A model generated the notes under the pieces. That model saw only the letters and a program-made list of their open reading frames with translations, had not been told where the DNA came from and did not search any database. Both the position numbers and the translations under genes were made by a program. From NCBI GenBank assembly GCA_937915285.1, contig CALDNG010000280.1, positions 1 through 6,919 on the forward strand: a stretch of 6,919 bases of DNA. The letters are read 5' to 3'. The DNA comes from an uncultured Desulfomonile sp. (lineage in GTDB: Bacteria > Desulfobacterota > Desulfomonilia > Desulfomonilales > Desulfomonilaceae). This document shows, piece by piece, positions 1 through 6,652 of this stretch (position 1 is its first letter; every line of letters starts with the position of its first letter).

Positions 1-512
1 TATCGGTTGACCAGGCAATGGCTCTCATAAAGCTGGCCAAAGGAGATCTGCTGCCAAGCATAAGCGCAAAAATGCAGGCTAGTCGCCTCAATGACGACTG
101 GAACACTTTTGACCCTGAAGGAACCAATTCATGGCAGCTGCAGGGTGTGTTGAGCTGGACGTTCGATCTGTTCAGGAAGCGTATGAGTGTCCAGGAGAAG
201 AGGGTTAGCGAGGCCAGATCATTTGTCGCCAGGGAACAGCTTGTCGAGCAGATAATGAATGACGTGAAACAGGCTTACATGGATATGAAACGCTCCGAGA
301 GCGACATCTTTGATAACCGCAAGGCGGTTGAGTTCAGGCGTGAGAATTTCCGGATAAACCAGGAGCGTTACAAGGAGCAGGTGGCTACTTACGTTGAGGT
401 GCTTGACGCCCAGAGGCAACTCTCACTATCTGAAGGCGACTATTACACCTCCCTCATCGGTTACAAGCTCAACAGGGCAACACTGGAGCGCCAGATGGGT
501 ATATTGAGGTAG
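1..512 (+). CDS. TolC-family outer-membrane efflux protein, C-terminal part (5' end outside window)
   Basis: This is the C-terminal part of an outer-membrane efflux protein (OEP/TolC family), the trimeric barrel and periplasmic tunnel through which RND, ABC or type I systems export substrates. The frame is open to the left edge, with 169 residues visible from codon 3-5, so the ATG at 18 is internal rather than a start. The visible part begins with the strand-forming stretch LAKGDLLPSISAKMQ, continues with a second strand ending SWTFDLF, then has a long charged helix. It ends with the family's hallmark repeat motif, here TYVEVLDAQRQL, and YKLNRATLERQMG. Homologues usually have about 420-480 residues, so about 60% is missing. 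The next gene starts one base after the stop, so they are probably co-transcribed, and the run ends at the terminator at 1041-1065. Which pump it serves cannot be told from this window. Confidence 0.92.
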   Translation, partial: SVDQAMALIKLAKGDLLPSISAKMQASRLNDDWNTFDPEGTNSWQLQGVLSWTFDLFRKRMSVQEKRVSEARSFVAREQLVEQIMNDVKQAYMDMKRSESDIFDNRKAVEFRRENFRINQERYKEQVATYVEVLDAQRQLSLSEGDYYTSLIGYKLNRATLERQMGILR

Positions 513-513
513 G

Positions 514-993
514 ATGGACAAAATGAAACTGAAAAACTTCAAAACCATCCTCATTTTTGTGGCAGTGAGCGGCTGTGTCTTATGGTCGTCCACGGAACTA
601 TTTGCCCAGGCCTCCGCAAAAATCGCATCGGCCACTCCGGTCAATAAATCAAGTGGCAAGGGCGCCAGCGCATCAATAAGACAAAACGAACTCAACATCG
701 CCAAGGCCAATGTCGAAAGAAGACTCAGAGTAGCGCAGAGATGTGTTCAGGTTTCCAGGCTTCCAGTGCTGCTGAGAGACCCTCAGGGAAACGTCAACCA
801 GGTTCCCAAAAATGACATAGTGTTCTGTTCAAAACAAATTCAATCATTGTCCAGAGAACTGGCGGCAATTAATCGTCAGTTAGCGGACCTCTCCAAAGAC
901 TCACAATCTGCGGCGAATTATTTGGCGAGGAAAGCCGCAGAGGCTGCTTATGCCAAACGACTAGGCCTTTCGGAATCCCTGCTTTCAGAATAA
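514..993 (+). CDS. Small exported helical protein of unknown function, TolC-linked
   Basis: I do not recognise the family of this 159-residue protein. It has a typical export signal: a basic N-terminus (MDKMKLKNFK), a hydrophobic core at about residues 11-24, and an AQA cleavage site before Ser34. Residues 18-21 (VSGC) also fit a relaxed lipobox, so a lipoprotein anchored at Cys21 is possible. The mature part has a Ser/Ala-rich linker (34-55), a helix (about 56-82), a Pro/Gly-containing loop (84-99), and a second long Leu/Ala-rich helix (about 104-148). Cys77 and Cys105 flank the loop and could form a disulfide closing a helical hairpin in the periplasm. The ATG at 514 is one base after the TolC stop. 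The in-frame ATG at 523 has better spacing (8 bases) from AGGA at 511-514 and is an equally good start. Its position suggests an accessory periplasmic part of the same export system, but that is inference. Confidence 0.75.
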   Translation: MDKMKLKNFKTILIFVAVSGCVLWSSTELFAQASAKIASATPVNKSSGKGASASIRQNELNIAKANVERRLRVAQRCVQVSRLPVLLRDPQGNVNQVPKNDIVFCSKQIQSLSRELAAINRQLADLSKDSQSAANYLARKAAEAAYAKRLGLSESLLSE

Positions 994-1014
994 ACAGGCT
1001 ATGCTGATAACCCG

Positions 1015-2571
1015 CTAGAGCAACATCTCAATCAAGTGAGGCCCTGGTTCACCCAGGGCTTTTTTGATTTCATTTTCTAGTTCCTTCGCTGTGGCGACGG
1101 ACACGCCGGGGACTCCCATGCCCTGGCTGAGTCTGGTCCAATCGATTGGGGGATTTCTCAGGCTGGTCAATTCCGTGGCGGCCTTACCGAGGTTGTTGTA
1201 ACCGCCCCGGGCCAATTCGACCTTCAATATTTCGTATGACCGGTTGGAGCATATCAGCGTCGTGACGTTGAGTCCTTCCCTTGCCTGTGTCCAAAGTCCC
1301 TGCAGGGTGTATAGGGCGCTTCCGTCGGCCTGAACATTTATAACAGGTCTGTCGGGACATGCGATGGCGGCCCCGGTAGCGCAGGGAATGCCCTGTCCGA
1401 TGGCGCCTCCTGTGACTCCCAGAAGGGTGTGCCTTGGCGCTGACGTTGATAGAGCGTAATAAGCCCCCGCCGATGTTACTGCTTCCTCAACCACTATTGC
1501 GCCTTCCGGTTGAAGCGCAGCGATAGCTCCAAAGGCGGACTCAAGGTTAAGTGGCGCTGGGCTGGATGGGACTTTGCCAGGCATTACCTTTGGAACACCG
1601 GCCTGAGAGGGGGCTGGCTTTCCTTTGGCGCCAATCATCTCGGCTAGGGACTCAAGCGCCAGTTCAATGTCCTGTCCTGCCAGGGTTAGCTCCAGTGTGG
1701 TTTGATCCTCGGACAAAGCCCTGCTCCTCACGTTTTTGTAGCCGAAGATGGAAACTGGATCACTAGAGCCTACCAATATGACGTTTCTGTATTGTGCGAG
1801 GCTAGCCTGCGCCTGGTCCGGAAAGTAGGGCAGCCTTTGGACCGTGGGTATGCCGGGCCCCCTCTCCATGCGACCGATGAAGGTTTCGGCAAGTATGGCG
1901 CATCCAGAGGCTTGACTGATCCTGGATGCGGCGAGAAGACCTCTATCCCTGAGGGATCTTCCTCCGAGAAGCAGCAGCGTCGGCTGGCCCGAGGCAAGCA
2001 GCCTGGCAGCCTCCCTGACTCGACCGTCATCAGGTGATTCGAAAAAGAATTCAGGACTACTTACAGCAGTTTCATCGCAATCTTCCCACTGACAGTCCTG
2101 AGGGACTATGAGGACAGAGCCCTGTCCTTTGAGTGAAGCAGCTATTGCTTCGGAGGTGTCTGTTGCAACTGAGTTGGCTGATCTACAGGCCCTGACCCAA
2201 CCGGAGACAGGAGTTGCAAGTCCGGCAATATCGGTGAATTCTATGGAGTCGAAAGACTGATGCCATGTAGCCAGTTCGCCGACAACGGTAAACATCGGAG
2301 TCCTGGCCCGCCTTGCATTGTGGAGGTTTGCCAGACCGTTTACAAGCCCCACACCCATGTGCAGCAACGACATGGCCGGCCTGTCCAGCATGCGGCCATA
2401 GCCGTCGGCCGCTCCGGCGCATACCCCTTCAAACAGCGCTGCAACCGGCCGTATGCCGGGAACCGAATCAAGCGCCAGGACAAGGTTCATCTCCGAAGTC
2501 CCGAAGTTGGCAAAACATACCTCTATACCGCAGGCCGACGCAGTTCTTATGAGTGATTCAGCTCCGTTCAT
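1015..2571 (-). CDS. Thiamine-diphosphate enzyme, acetolactate synthase large-subunit-like
   Basis: This 518-residue protein has the three-domain layout of the TPP-dependent decarboxylase/acetolactate synthase superfamily. The N-terminal PYR domain contains GTSEM (24-28) and the catalytic glutamate Glu48 in FEGVCAGAADGYGRM, which activates the cofactor. The central domain covers about 180-310. The C-terminal PP domain has the Mg/diphosphate-binding motif as QADGS (Asp416, Gly417) ending at Asn443 in CSNRSY. It closes with GMGVPG and EPGPHLIEMLL. It resembles the roughly 515-residue 'acetolactate synthase large subunit' subfamily, which is shorter than true IlvB (about 550-590). No small regulatory subunit lies nearby, so branched-chain amino acid synthesis is not supported; a 2-oxo acid decarboxylase or carboligase of unknown substrate is as likely. 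The ATG at 2571 is preceded by AGGGGA with 6-base spacing. It lies downstream of dsrC but beyond dsrC's terminator, and I found no clear promoter of its own in the gap. Confidence 0.88.
   Translation of the reverse strand: MNGAESLIRTASACGIEVCFANFGTSEMNLVLALDSVPGIRPVAALFEGVCAGAADGYGRMLDRPAMSLLHMGVGLVNGLANLHNARRARTPMFTVVGELATWHQSFDSIEFTDIAGLATPVSGWVRACRSANSVATDTSEAIAASLKGQGSVLIVPQDCQWEDCDETAVSSPEFFFESPDDGRVREAARLLASGQPTLLLLGGRSLRDRGLLAASRISQASGCAILAETFIGRMERGPGIPTVQRLPYFPDQAQASLAQYRNVILVGSSDPVSIFGYKNVRSRALSEDQTTLELTLAGQDIELALESLAEMIGAKGKPAPSQAGVPKVMPGKVPSSPAPLNLESAFGAIAALQPEGAIVVEEAVTSAGAYYALSTSAPRHTLLGVTGGAIGQGIPCATGAAIACPDRPVINVQADGSALYTLQGLWTQAREGLNVTTLICSNRSYEILKVELARGGYNNLGKAATELTSLRNPPIDWTRLSQGMGVPGVSVATAKELENEIKKALGEPGPHLIEMLL
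1041..1065 (+). terminator. Intrinsic terminator of the TolC operon, inside the opposing CDS
   Basis: A perfect 7-bp GC-rich stem, GCCCTGG (1041-1047) with CCAGGGC (1053-1059), encloses a 5-base loop and is followed at once by six T (1060-1065). The T-tract is correctly placed only for plus-strand transcription. On the minus strand the sequence after the stem has no U-run. It lies 48 bases past the stop at 993 and inside the last codons of the convergent TPP-enzyme gene. Confidence 0.85.
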
Positions 2572-2654
2572 TGATGGTCCCCTATGTGGTTTTTGTGGTG
2601 AAAAAGGCGAGATTCGGACGTTTCGGGTGGTAAGATGCAGAATTCAAGGGTCTG

Positions 2655-2720
2655 AAAAAATAACAACCCTCAAGGACATGCGCCCACATCAGTGAGCGAT
2701 ACTCATGTCCCCGGGGGTTG
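2655..2720 (-). terminator. Intrinsic terminator of dsrC (long hairpin plus U-tract)
   Basis: Read on the minus strand, a 17-base arm (2720 to 2704) pairs with 2680 to 2664 with one C-A mismatch and two G-U pairs. Within the loop a second stem (2698-2692 with 2687-2681) is fully paired if one U-G is allowed, around a 4-base loop. The hairpin is followed by TTATTTTTT (2663-2655). On the plus strand the same bases give three mismatches and no T-tract, so the element is built for minus-strand RNA. It starts 21 bases after the dsrC stop. Confidence 0.82.
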
Positions 2721-2741
2721 GAATCAATTCGAGGAATGTGA

Positions 2742-3059
2742 TTAAACGCAACCTGTCGGTTTGGGCAAACCGGCAACCTTACAGGCTCCCTTGGCAGGAC
2801 CTGAGGGAAAAAGCTCATAGATTTTTTTCAGCTTGAAGCCGGTGTCCTTGCAGACCTTGCGGATCATAGGAGCAATATTGAACTCAAGATAGTAATTTCT
2901 CAGGTAGTGAACGACTTTCCAATGCTCGTCGGTCATGTCCTGAATTCCCTCGGTCTTCGCAAACAAATTCGCGACTTCCTCATTCCACAGTTCCGGATCC
3001 TGGAGGAAACCGTCCTCATCAACATCAAAAGTTCTACCATCGATTTCCAGTGTAGGCAT
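2742..3059 (-). CDS. dsrC: DsrC, sulfur-carrier protein of dissimilatory sulfite reduction
   Basis: The 105-residue length is typical for DsrC/TusE. The sequence follows the family from start to end: MPTLEIDGRTFDVDEDGFL, then LWNEEVA, then MTDEHWKVVHYLRNYY, then IRKVCKDTGFKLKKIYELFP. The C-terminal arm holds two cysteines, Cys93 (GACKVAG) and the penultimate Cys104 (PTGCV), ten residues apart. Having both marks true DsrC, which carries sulfite sulfur from DsrAB as a trisulfide between these cysteines for reduction through DsrMKJOP; TusE-type tRNA-thiolation proteins keep only the terminal one. Cys70 is additional. It is cytoplasmic. The ATG is preceded by a strong AAGGAGG at 3074-3068 with 8-base spacing, consistent with high expression. 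The gene has its own terminator and no dsr neighbour. A stand-alone dsrC away from dsrAB is common in sulfate reducers. Confidence 0.96.
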   Translation of the reverse strand: MPTLEIDGRTFDVDEDGFLQDPELWNEEVANLFAKTEGIQDMTDEHWKVVHYLRNYYLEFNIAPMIRKVCKDTGFKLKKIYELFPSGPAKGACKVAGLPKPTGCV

Positions 3060-3123
3060 TAAAGCGCCCTCCTTTATTCAAGTTAGCCGATACATAGACC
3101 GGTCAAATTATCTTATCTATACT

Positions 3124-3152
3124 ATGTTATCATCACATGGCGACAATGACAA
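3124..3152 (-). promoter_or_regulatory. Candidate sigma-70-type promoter for dsrC
   Basis: On the minus strand TTGTCA (3152-3147) and TAACAT (3129-3124) are separated by 17 bases, each hexamer being close to consensus. Transcription would start near 3117 and leave a leader of about 57 bases. That leader is AT-rich and contains an 8-bp palindrome, GACCGGTC (3097-3104), which could be an operator. Other -10-like words (TAGTAT, GATAAT) occur nearby, so the exact promoter is uncertain. Confidence 0.35.
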
Positions 3153-3286
3153 GACGCAAATTTGATGATTTAGCTGAATTAACGCAAACTTCTACAACAC
3201 CTAGAACCTAAAAGCAACTCAATTGATGACAAAAAATGGATTTAGCCATTGAAGCCGACTGGACTTCCACCTGGCCACATCCCCTC

Positions 3287-3320
3287 ACAAGAACAACATT
3301 TCCCTTGTAAAATGGGAAGT
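3287..3320 (-). terminator. Weak terminator candidate after the TPR gene
   Basis: On the minus strand TTCCC (3318-3314) pairs with GGGAA (3304-3300) around a 9-base AT-rich loop, followed by a U-rich but interrupted tail (TGTTGTTCTTG). It begins about 20 bases after the TPR stop. The stem is short. A bulged hairpin at 3276-3244 followed by six T (3236-3231) is an alternative. Confidence 0.28.
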
Positions 3321-3338
3321 TAAGTATTTTCTAATAAA

Positions 3339-3806
3339 TTAACCGGGCCCCGTTTTCTTTAATTTCGTTTCCATATCCTGAATATATTTCTGTATGATCT
3401 TTCGGGGCGCCGGACGCTTTTCCCTGTTCAATGCCTCCTTGTAGGCGTTGAGCGCGGAGGCGTAATCCTTTTTTATCTCGTAAACCAGACCCATCAAACC
3501 ATACGCGTCCGGGTAATCCGGATTCAGTTGTACTGCCTTTTTAAGGTCATCTATGCTCTTATCGTATTCACCCTTCTTGGAATATGCGATAGCCCTGTTG
3601 TGATACGCAACAAAAAAACTTGGATTGTCCACTAAGGACTTGGTGAACAACTCTATTGCGCGGTCCCACTTTTCGACTCTGAGCGCAAACTCTCCCTGCT
3701 CATAGTAATCCAGGTAGTCTTCGGCGCTGACCGGCCCCACTACAAGCGCGCAGATAAAAAACACAATAATTACAATGTGTCTAGCAGTTGATAACCTTGC
3801 TCTCAT
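3339..3806 (-). CDS. Exported tetratricopeptide-repeat (TPR) protein
   Basis: From the ATG at 3806 this is a 155-residue protein with a classical signal peptide: a basic n-region (MRARLSTARH), a hydrophobic core (11-25) and a VSA cleavage site after Ala28. The mature protein is three TPR units, at about 30-63, 64-97 and 98-131, with the usual small/aromatic pattern and the NP turn residues (DNPS, LNPD). A basic C-terminal helix (about 134-151) follows. TPR arrays are protein-protein docking surfaces, so this is likely a periplasmic scaffold; its partner cannot be named. An upstream in-frame ATG at 3830 would add eight residues, but it has no ribosome-binding site, whereas 3806 has GGGA six bases upstream and gives a better signal peptide. 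The gene is divergent from plsB, and I see no functional link beyond the shared control region. Confidence 0.85.
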   Translation of the reverse strand: MRARLSTARHIVIIVFFICALVVGPVSAEDYLDYYEQGEFALRVEKWDRAIELFTKSLVDNPSFFVAYHNRAIAYSKKGEYDKSIDDLKKAVQLNPDYPDAYGLMGLVYEIKKDYASALNAYKEALNREKRPAPRKIIQKYIQDMETKLKKTGPG

Positions 3807-3918
3807 CGGGTTTCCCAAAGTCAGCCCCATTAGTTACAGTATGTTACCACAAAATAACCGTTTGGGAAGTTTTCTTTTTGGCGCCCCACCCTGTCAGTAA
3901 GATTGGGGAATTACATGC

Positions 3919-3948
3919 TTGCGCCTCAATCATGGCATGCGATATTGT
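3919..3948 (+). promoter_or_regulatory. Weak promoter candidate for plsB
   Basis: TTGCGC (3919-3924) and TATTGT (3943-3948) are 18 bases apart, placing a start near 3955 and a leader of about 40 bases before plsB. The -10 hexamer is identical to that of the tRNA-Pro promoter, but the -35 matches consensus poorly. An inverted repeat, TGGCAT (3933-3938) with ATGCCA (3967-3972), flanks the likely start. No convincing promoter was found for the divergent TPR gene. Confidence 0.28.
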
Positions 3949-3994
3949 TGTCCGGAAGATAAAGAGATGCCAATCAATGGCTTAGGCGGCGAAA

Positions 3995-6634
3995 ATGACT
4001 CTTAGTTTTGACAGGAACTCCATTCCACCCTATCTGGCTTCAGGCCGTTTTTCGTCGGTAGCCGGAGTGCTTGACCAGGCGCCTCCGTGGTTGCTTAGAA
4101 GACTCATTCCCATACTATCCAGCCGTGTAATGATCGATGATGACTCTGTGAGCCAGATACGCGAGTTATCCAGCCAGGGTCCGGTTGTTTACGCCATCAA
4201 GTTTCCCAGTTCGTATGACCTCCATTTCATAAGGATGAAGTTCAACGAACTCGGCCTGCCGACTCCATGGGCCTTACTAGGTTCTGGAGACTACGCCGGT
4301 GGCTCCATCTGGAAATGGCTCAGCATCTGGAAGGACAGGATCAGGGGCTTGTTCTCGGGTCGGCGTAGAAACCGTCCGCTGGATACCCAGATTGTAGCGG
4401 ACATACTTGCCAATGGGGGAGCCAGCGCATTTTACCTGGTGGACGAGTCAACTTCGCGTGACAGATATATCAATCCCGCGAGTGATCCTGTCAGCATGCT
4501 TCTGGACGTTCAGGGCAAGGTAGCGGCCCCCATATCGGTGATACCGCTTTTCATTCTCTACGACCGACGGCACAAGCGTCAGATAAGGCCTTTCTGGGAA
4601 ACCTTCCTCGGGGATTCCGACAGACCCGGACCCATCAGCCGCATACTCATAGCCATCAGGAAATGGACAGTACCCGAATTGCTGGTGGGCGAGCCGGTCA
4701 CTTTGATCACTGAATTTGAGGAGTTCGGTTCAGGCGTGTCATGGGATGATCTGCCGTTCAAGCTTCGTACCGACCTCATAGACAGGATCAATTCCCGGAT
4801 AAGGATAAACCGCGGGGCTGAGAAACTGTCCCGGACAGAGATTAAGGAACTGGTGCTTCAGGACAGGAATGTTCAGGAAGCGGTAGCCAGAACCGCTGCT
4901 GAGAAGAACGAGCGAGAAGACAAGGTCCGCAAGAAGGCCGAATCCTATGTCGATGAGATTGCGGCAGACCAGAAAATCCAGGTTTATCACGGTCTCTACT
5001 ACCTGTTGCGACTCCTGTTCAAAACACTCTTCGACAGGGTGGATTACCATGATTCGGATTTCGCCAAGCTCAAGAAATACAACGAAAAGGGTTCGCTGAT
5101 ATTCGTTTCAAGCCACAAGAGTCATTTCGATTACCTTTTCCTGGGTTATCTGTCTTTCATCCATCAGATGACCGTGCCGTTCATGGCCGCCGGGAAGAAC
5201 CTCTCATTCTGGCCGATAGGCCCGATCCTGAGGAGTGGTGGCGCCTTCTTTCTCAGGCGGTCGCTAAAGGGGTTGGAACTTTACACAAAGGTTTTTGCTG
5301 CCTATGTGAAGGTGCTGGTGAGGGAGAAGACCAACCTGAATTTTTACATTGAGGGGGGCCGTAGCAGGACAGGAAAGCTCTTGGCCTCAAAGCTCGGGTT
5401 GCTGTCATTCCTGCTTGATGTCGCTTTTGATGGCGAATTCGAAGACCTTACCTTCGTGCCGTGCTACGTGGGATATGACCAGATTCCCGAGGAGAAATCT
5501 TATCTGAGCGAACTCTCAGGGCATGAAAAGGAGAAGGAATCCTTCCGCTCCCTGTTGAGTTCACGCAAGATATTCGGCAAACGGTATGGAACTGTTTACA
5601 TGCGTTTCCATGAGCCGCTTTCATTCAGGGAGTTCTGTGAGAGAAGTATAAAGGGCTGTTCTCTAACCGGTATCACATTGTCCGAGCGAAGGCAGCTAAC
5701 CCATGACTTCGCCTACTATCTCATGAGCGCAATGATAGAAGCGTCGGCTGTGAACGCTATCGAATTATCATCTGCCGCAGTCGTTTGTGAGGGTTCGGTT
5801 GAATTCTCTCATGATGATCTGGTGGCTAGCGCCGGAAGAATCGCCTATCTTTTGGGCTGCAGGGGCGTTCAGGTTACGGATAGCTGCTCCGATGTGAAAG
5901 TGGCGCTGGATGAGAGCCTGGGATTATTCAAAAAGAGAAAGTTCCTGCTCTTTTCACCCGAGGCCCCACTGAGGGACAGGGTTTACGCCATAAATCCCGA
6001 GAGGCTCGCCAATATAGAGTTTTATAAGAACACACTTGTGAATTCTTTATGGCCATGCGCCATCGCCGCTACGGCCATAGTATTCAGCCAGTCCGGACGA
6101 TCAGCCATTAGCGCCAGCGAAATCACCGATGACTTCAGATTCATGAAGTCCCTGCTCGAACTCGAGTTCATAGCAGATCCACTGGCGCCAGAAGAAGAGC
6201 TGGTCAGCAACGCATGCGACTTCTTCAAGGGCGCTAACTGGATTTCCGCAGACGAGACAGGCTACAGCGTGGTTGATCTGAAGGCCATAAAATCGGTTTC
6301 CTCACTCATAAGAGACCTCACCAGCGTGTATTACGTGGTCCTGCTGGCGCTGGACGGACTGGAAGATAAACCCATGGCCCAGAAGGAATTTATCAAGTCG
6401 CTAGGCAAGAGACTGGAATCGATAAATTTCGAGGAAGGCCAGATCAAACCGACCCTCCCATCGGTTACGGTGAATAACGCCCTCAACCGTCTGGATGAAA
6501 TGAAGATCATCGAATTCATGGCTTCCAAAAAGACGATACAGGGCCTGGTTGACCCGTTGAGACGCGACCTTGCGCTTGAGCGCCTGGGGCGTCTGATCGG
6601 CGTGAGGCCATCAGCTAATGCCCGGAAAGACTGA
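3995..6634 (+). CDS. plsB: Glycerol-3-phosphate 1-O-acyltransferase PlsB
   Basis: The protein transfers an acyl chain to sn-1 of glycerol-3-phosphate, the first step of phospholipid synthesis, at the cytoplasmic face of the inner membrane. All four acyltransferase blocks are present: I, SSHKSHFDY with the HX4D catalytic pair His374/Asp379; II, GGAFFLRRS (415-423), with Arg residues for glycerol-3-phosphate; III, IEGGRSRTGK (Glu453-Lys461); IV, VPCYVGYD (Pro489). The rest is collinear with E. coli PlsB, including the N-terminal domain (IPLFILYDR), the charged helix before block I, HEKEKES after block IV and FYKN (676-679) in the C-terminal domain. At 879 residues it is longer than the 807 of E. 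coli. The extra length includes a Trp- and Arg-rich segment at about 103-127 that could be a membrane-binding amphipathic helix. A stop codon at 3983-3985 leaves the ATG at 3995 as the only near start; AGGCGG is 5 bases upstream. It appears to be transcribed alone. Confidence 0.95.
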   Translation: MTLSFDRNSIPPYLASGRFSSVAGVLDQAPPWLLRRLIPILSSRVMIDDDSVSQIRELSSQGPVVYAIKFPSSYDLHFIRMKFNELGLPTPWALLGSGDYAGGSIWKWLSIWKDRIRGLFSGRRRNRPLDTQIVADILANGGASAFYLVDESTSRDRYINPASDPVSMLLDVQGKVAAPISVIPLFILYDRRHKRQIRPFWETFLGDSDRPGPISRILIAIRKWTVPELLVGEPVTLITEFEEFGSGVSWDDLPFKLRTDLIDRINSRIRINRGAEKLSRTEIKELVLQDRNVQEAVARTAAEKNEREDKVRKKAESYVDEIAADQKIQVYHGLYYLLRLLFKTLFDRVDYHDSDFAKLKKYNEKGSLIFVSSHKSHFDYLFLGYLSFIHQMTVPFMAAGKNLSFWPIGPILRSGGAFFLRRSLKGLELYTKVFAAYVKVLVREKTNLNFYIEGGRSRTGKLLASKLGLLSFLLDVAFDGEFEDLTFVPCYVGYDQIPEEKSYLSELSGHEKEKESFRSLLSSRKIFGKRYGTVYMRFHEPLSFREFCERSIKGCSLTGITLSERRQLTHDFAYYLMSAMIEASAVNAIELSSAAVVCEGSVEFSHDDLVASAGRIAYLLGCRGVQVTDSCSDVKVALDESLGLFKKRKFLLFSPEAPLRDRVYAINPERLANIEFYKNTLVNSLWPCAIAATAIVFSQSGRSAISASEITDDFRFMKSLLELEFIADPLAPEEELVSNACDFFKGANWISADETGYSVVDLKAIKSVSSLIRDLTSVYYVVLLALDGLEDKPMAQKEFIKSLGKRLESINFEEGQIKPTLPSVTVNNALNRLDEMKIIEFMASKKTIQGLVDPLRRDLALERLGRLIGVRPSANARKD

Positions 6635-6652
6635 TCAGTCGCCTGTTTCCGG
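6622..6652 (+). repeat. Hairpin with nested palindrome across the plsB stop codon
   Basis: CCGGAAA (6622-6628) and TTTCCGG (6646-6652) form a perfect 7-bp outer stem. Inside it GACTGATCAGTC (6629-6640) is a perfect 12-bp palindrome that contains the plsB stop codon TGA (6632-6634). No T-tract follows, so it is not a canonical intrinsic terminator. It may stabilise the mRNA 3' end or be a protein-binding dyad. Confidence 0.55.

Noticed and set aside
1702..2037. 111-codon plus-strand ORF opposite the TPP-enzyme gene
   Set aside because: It lies wholly inside the well-supported minus-strand coding sequence, and its translation shows no domain.
2742..3059. TusE (tRNA 2-thiouridine relay) instead of DsrC
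   Set aside because: Both Cys93 and Cys104 are present ten residues apart; TusE-type proteins lack the upstream cysteine.
3137..3211. 24-codon plus-strand ORF beginning MATMTRRKFDD
   Set aside because: There is no convincing ribosome-binding site, it lies over the dsrC promoter region on the other strand, and its composition is ordinary. The faint likeness to a transposase N-terminus is too short to use.
3788..3985. 65-codon plus-strand ORF over the TPR start and plsB upstream region
   Set aside because: It overlaps the TPR signal-peptide coding region in antisense, has no ribosome-binding site and no recognisable protein features, and fills a divergent control region.
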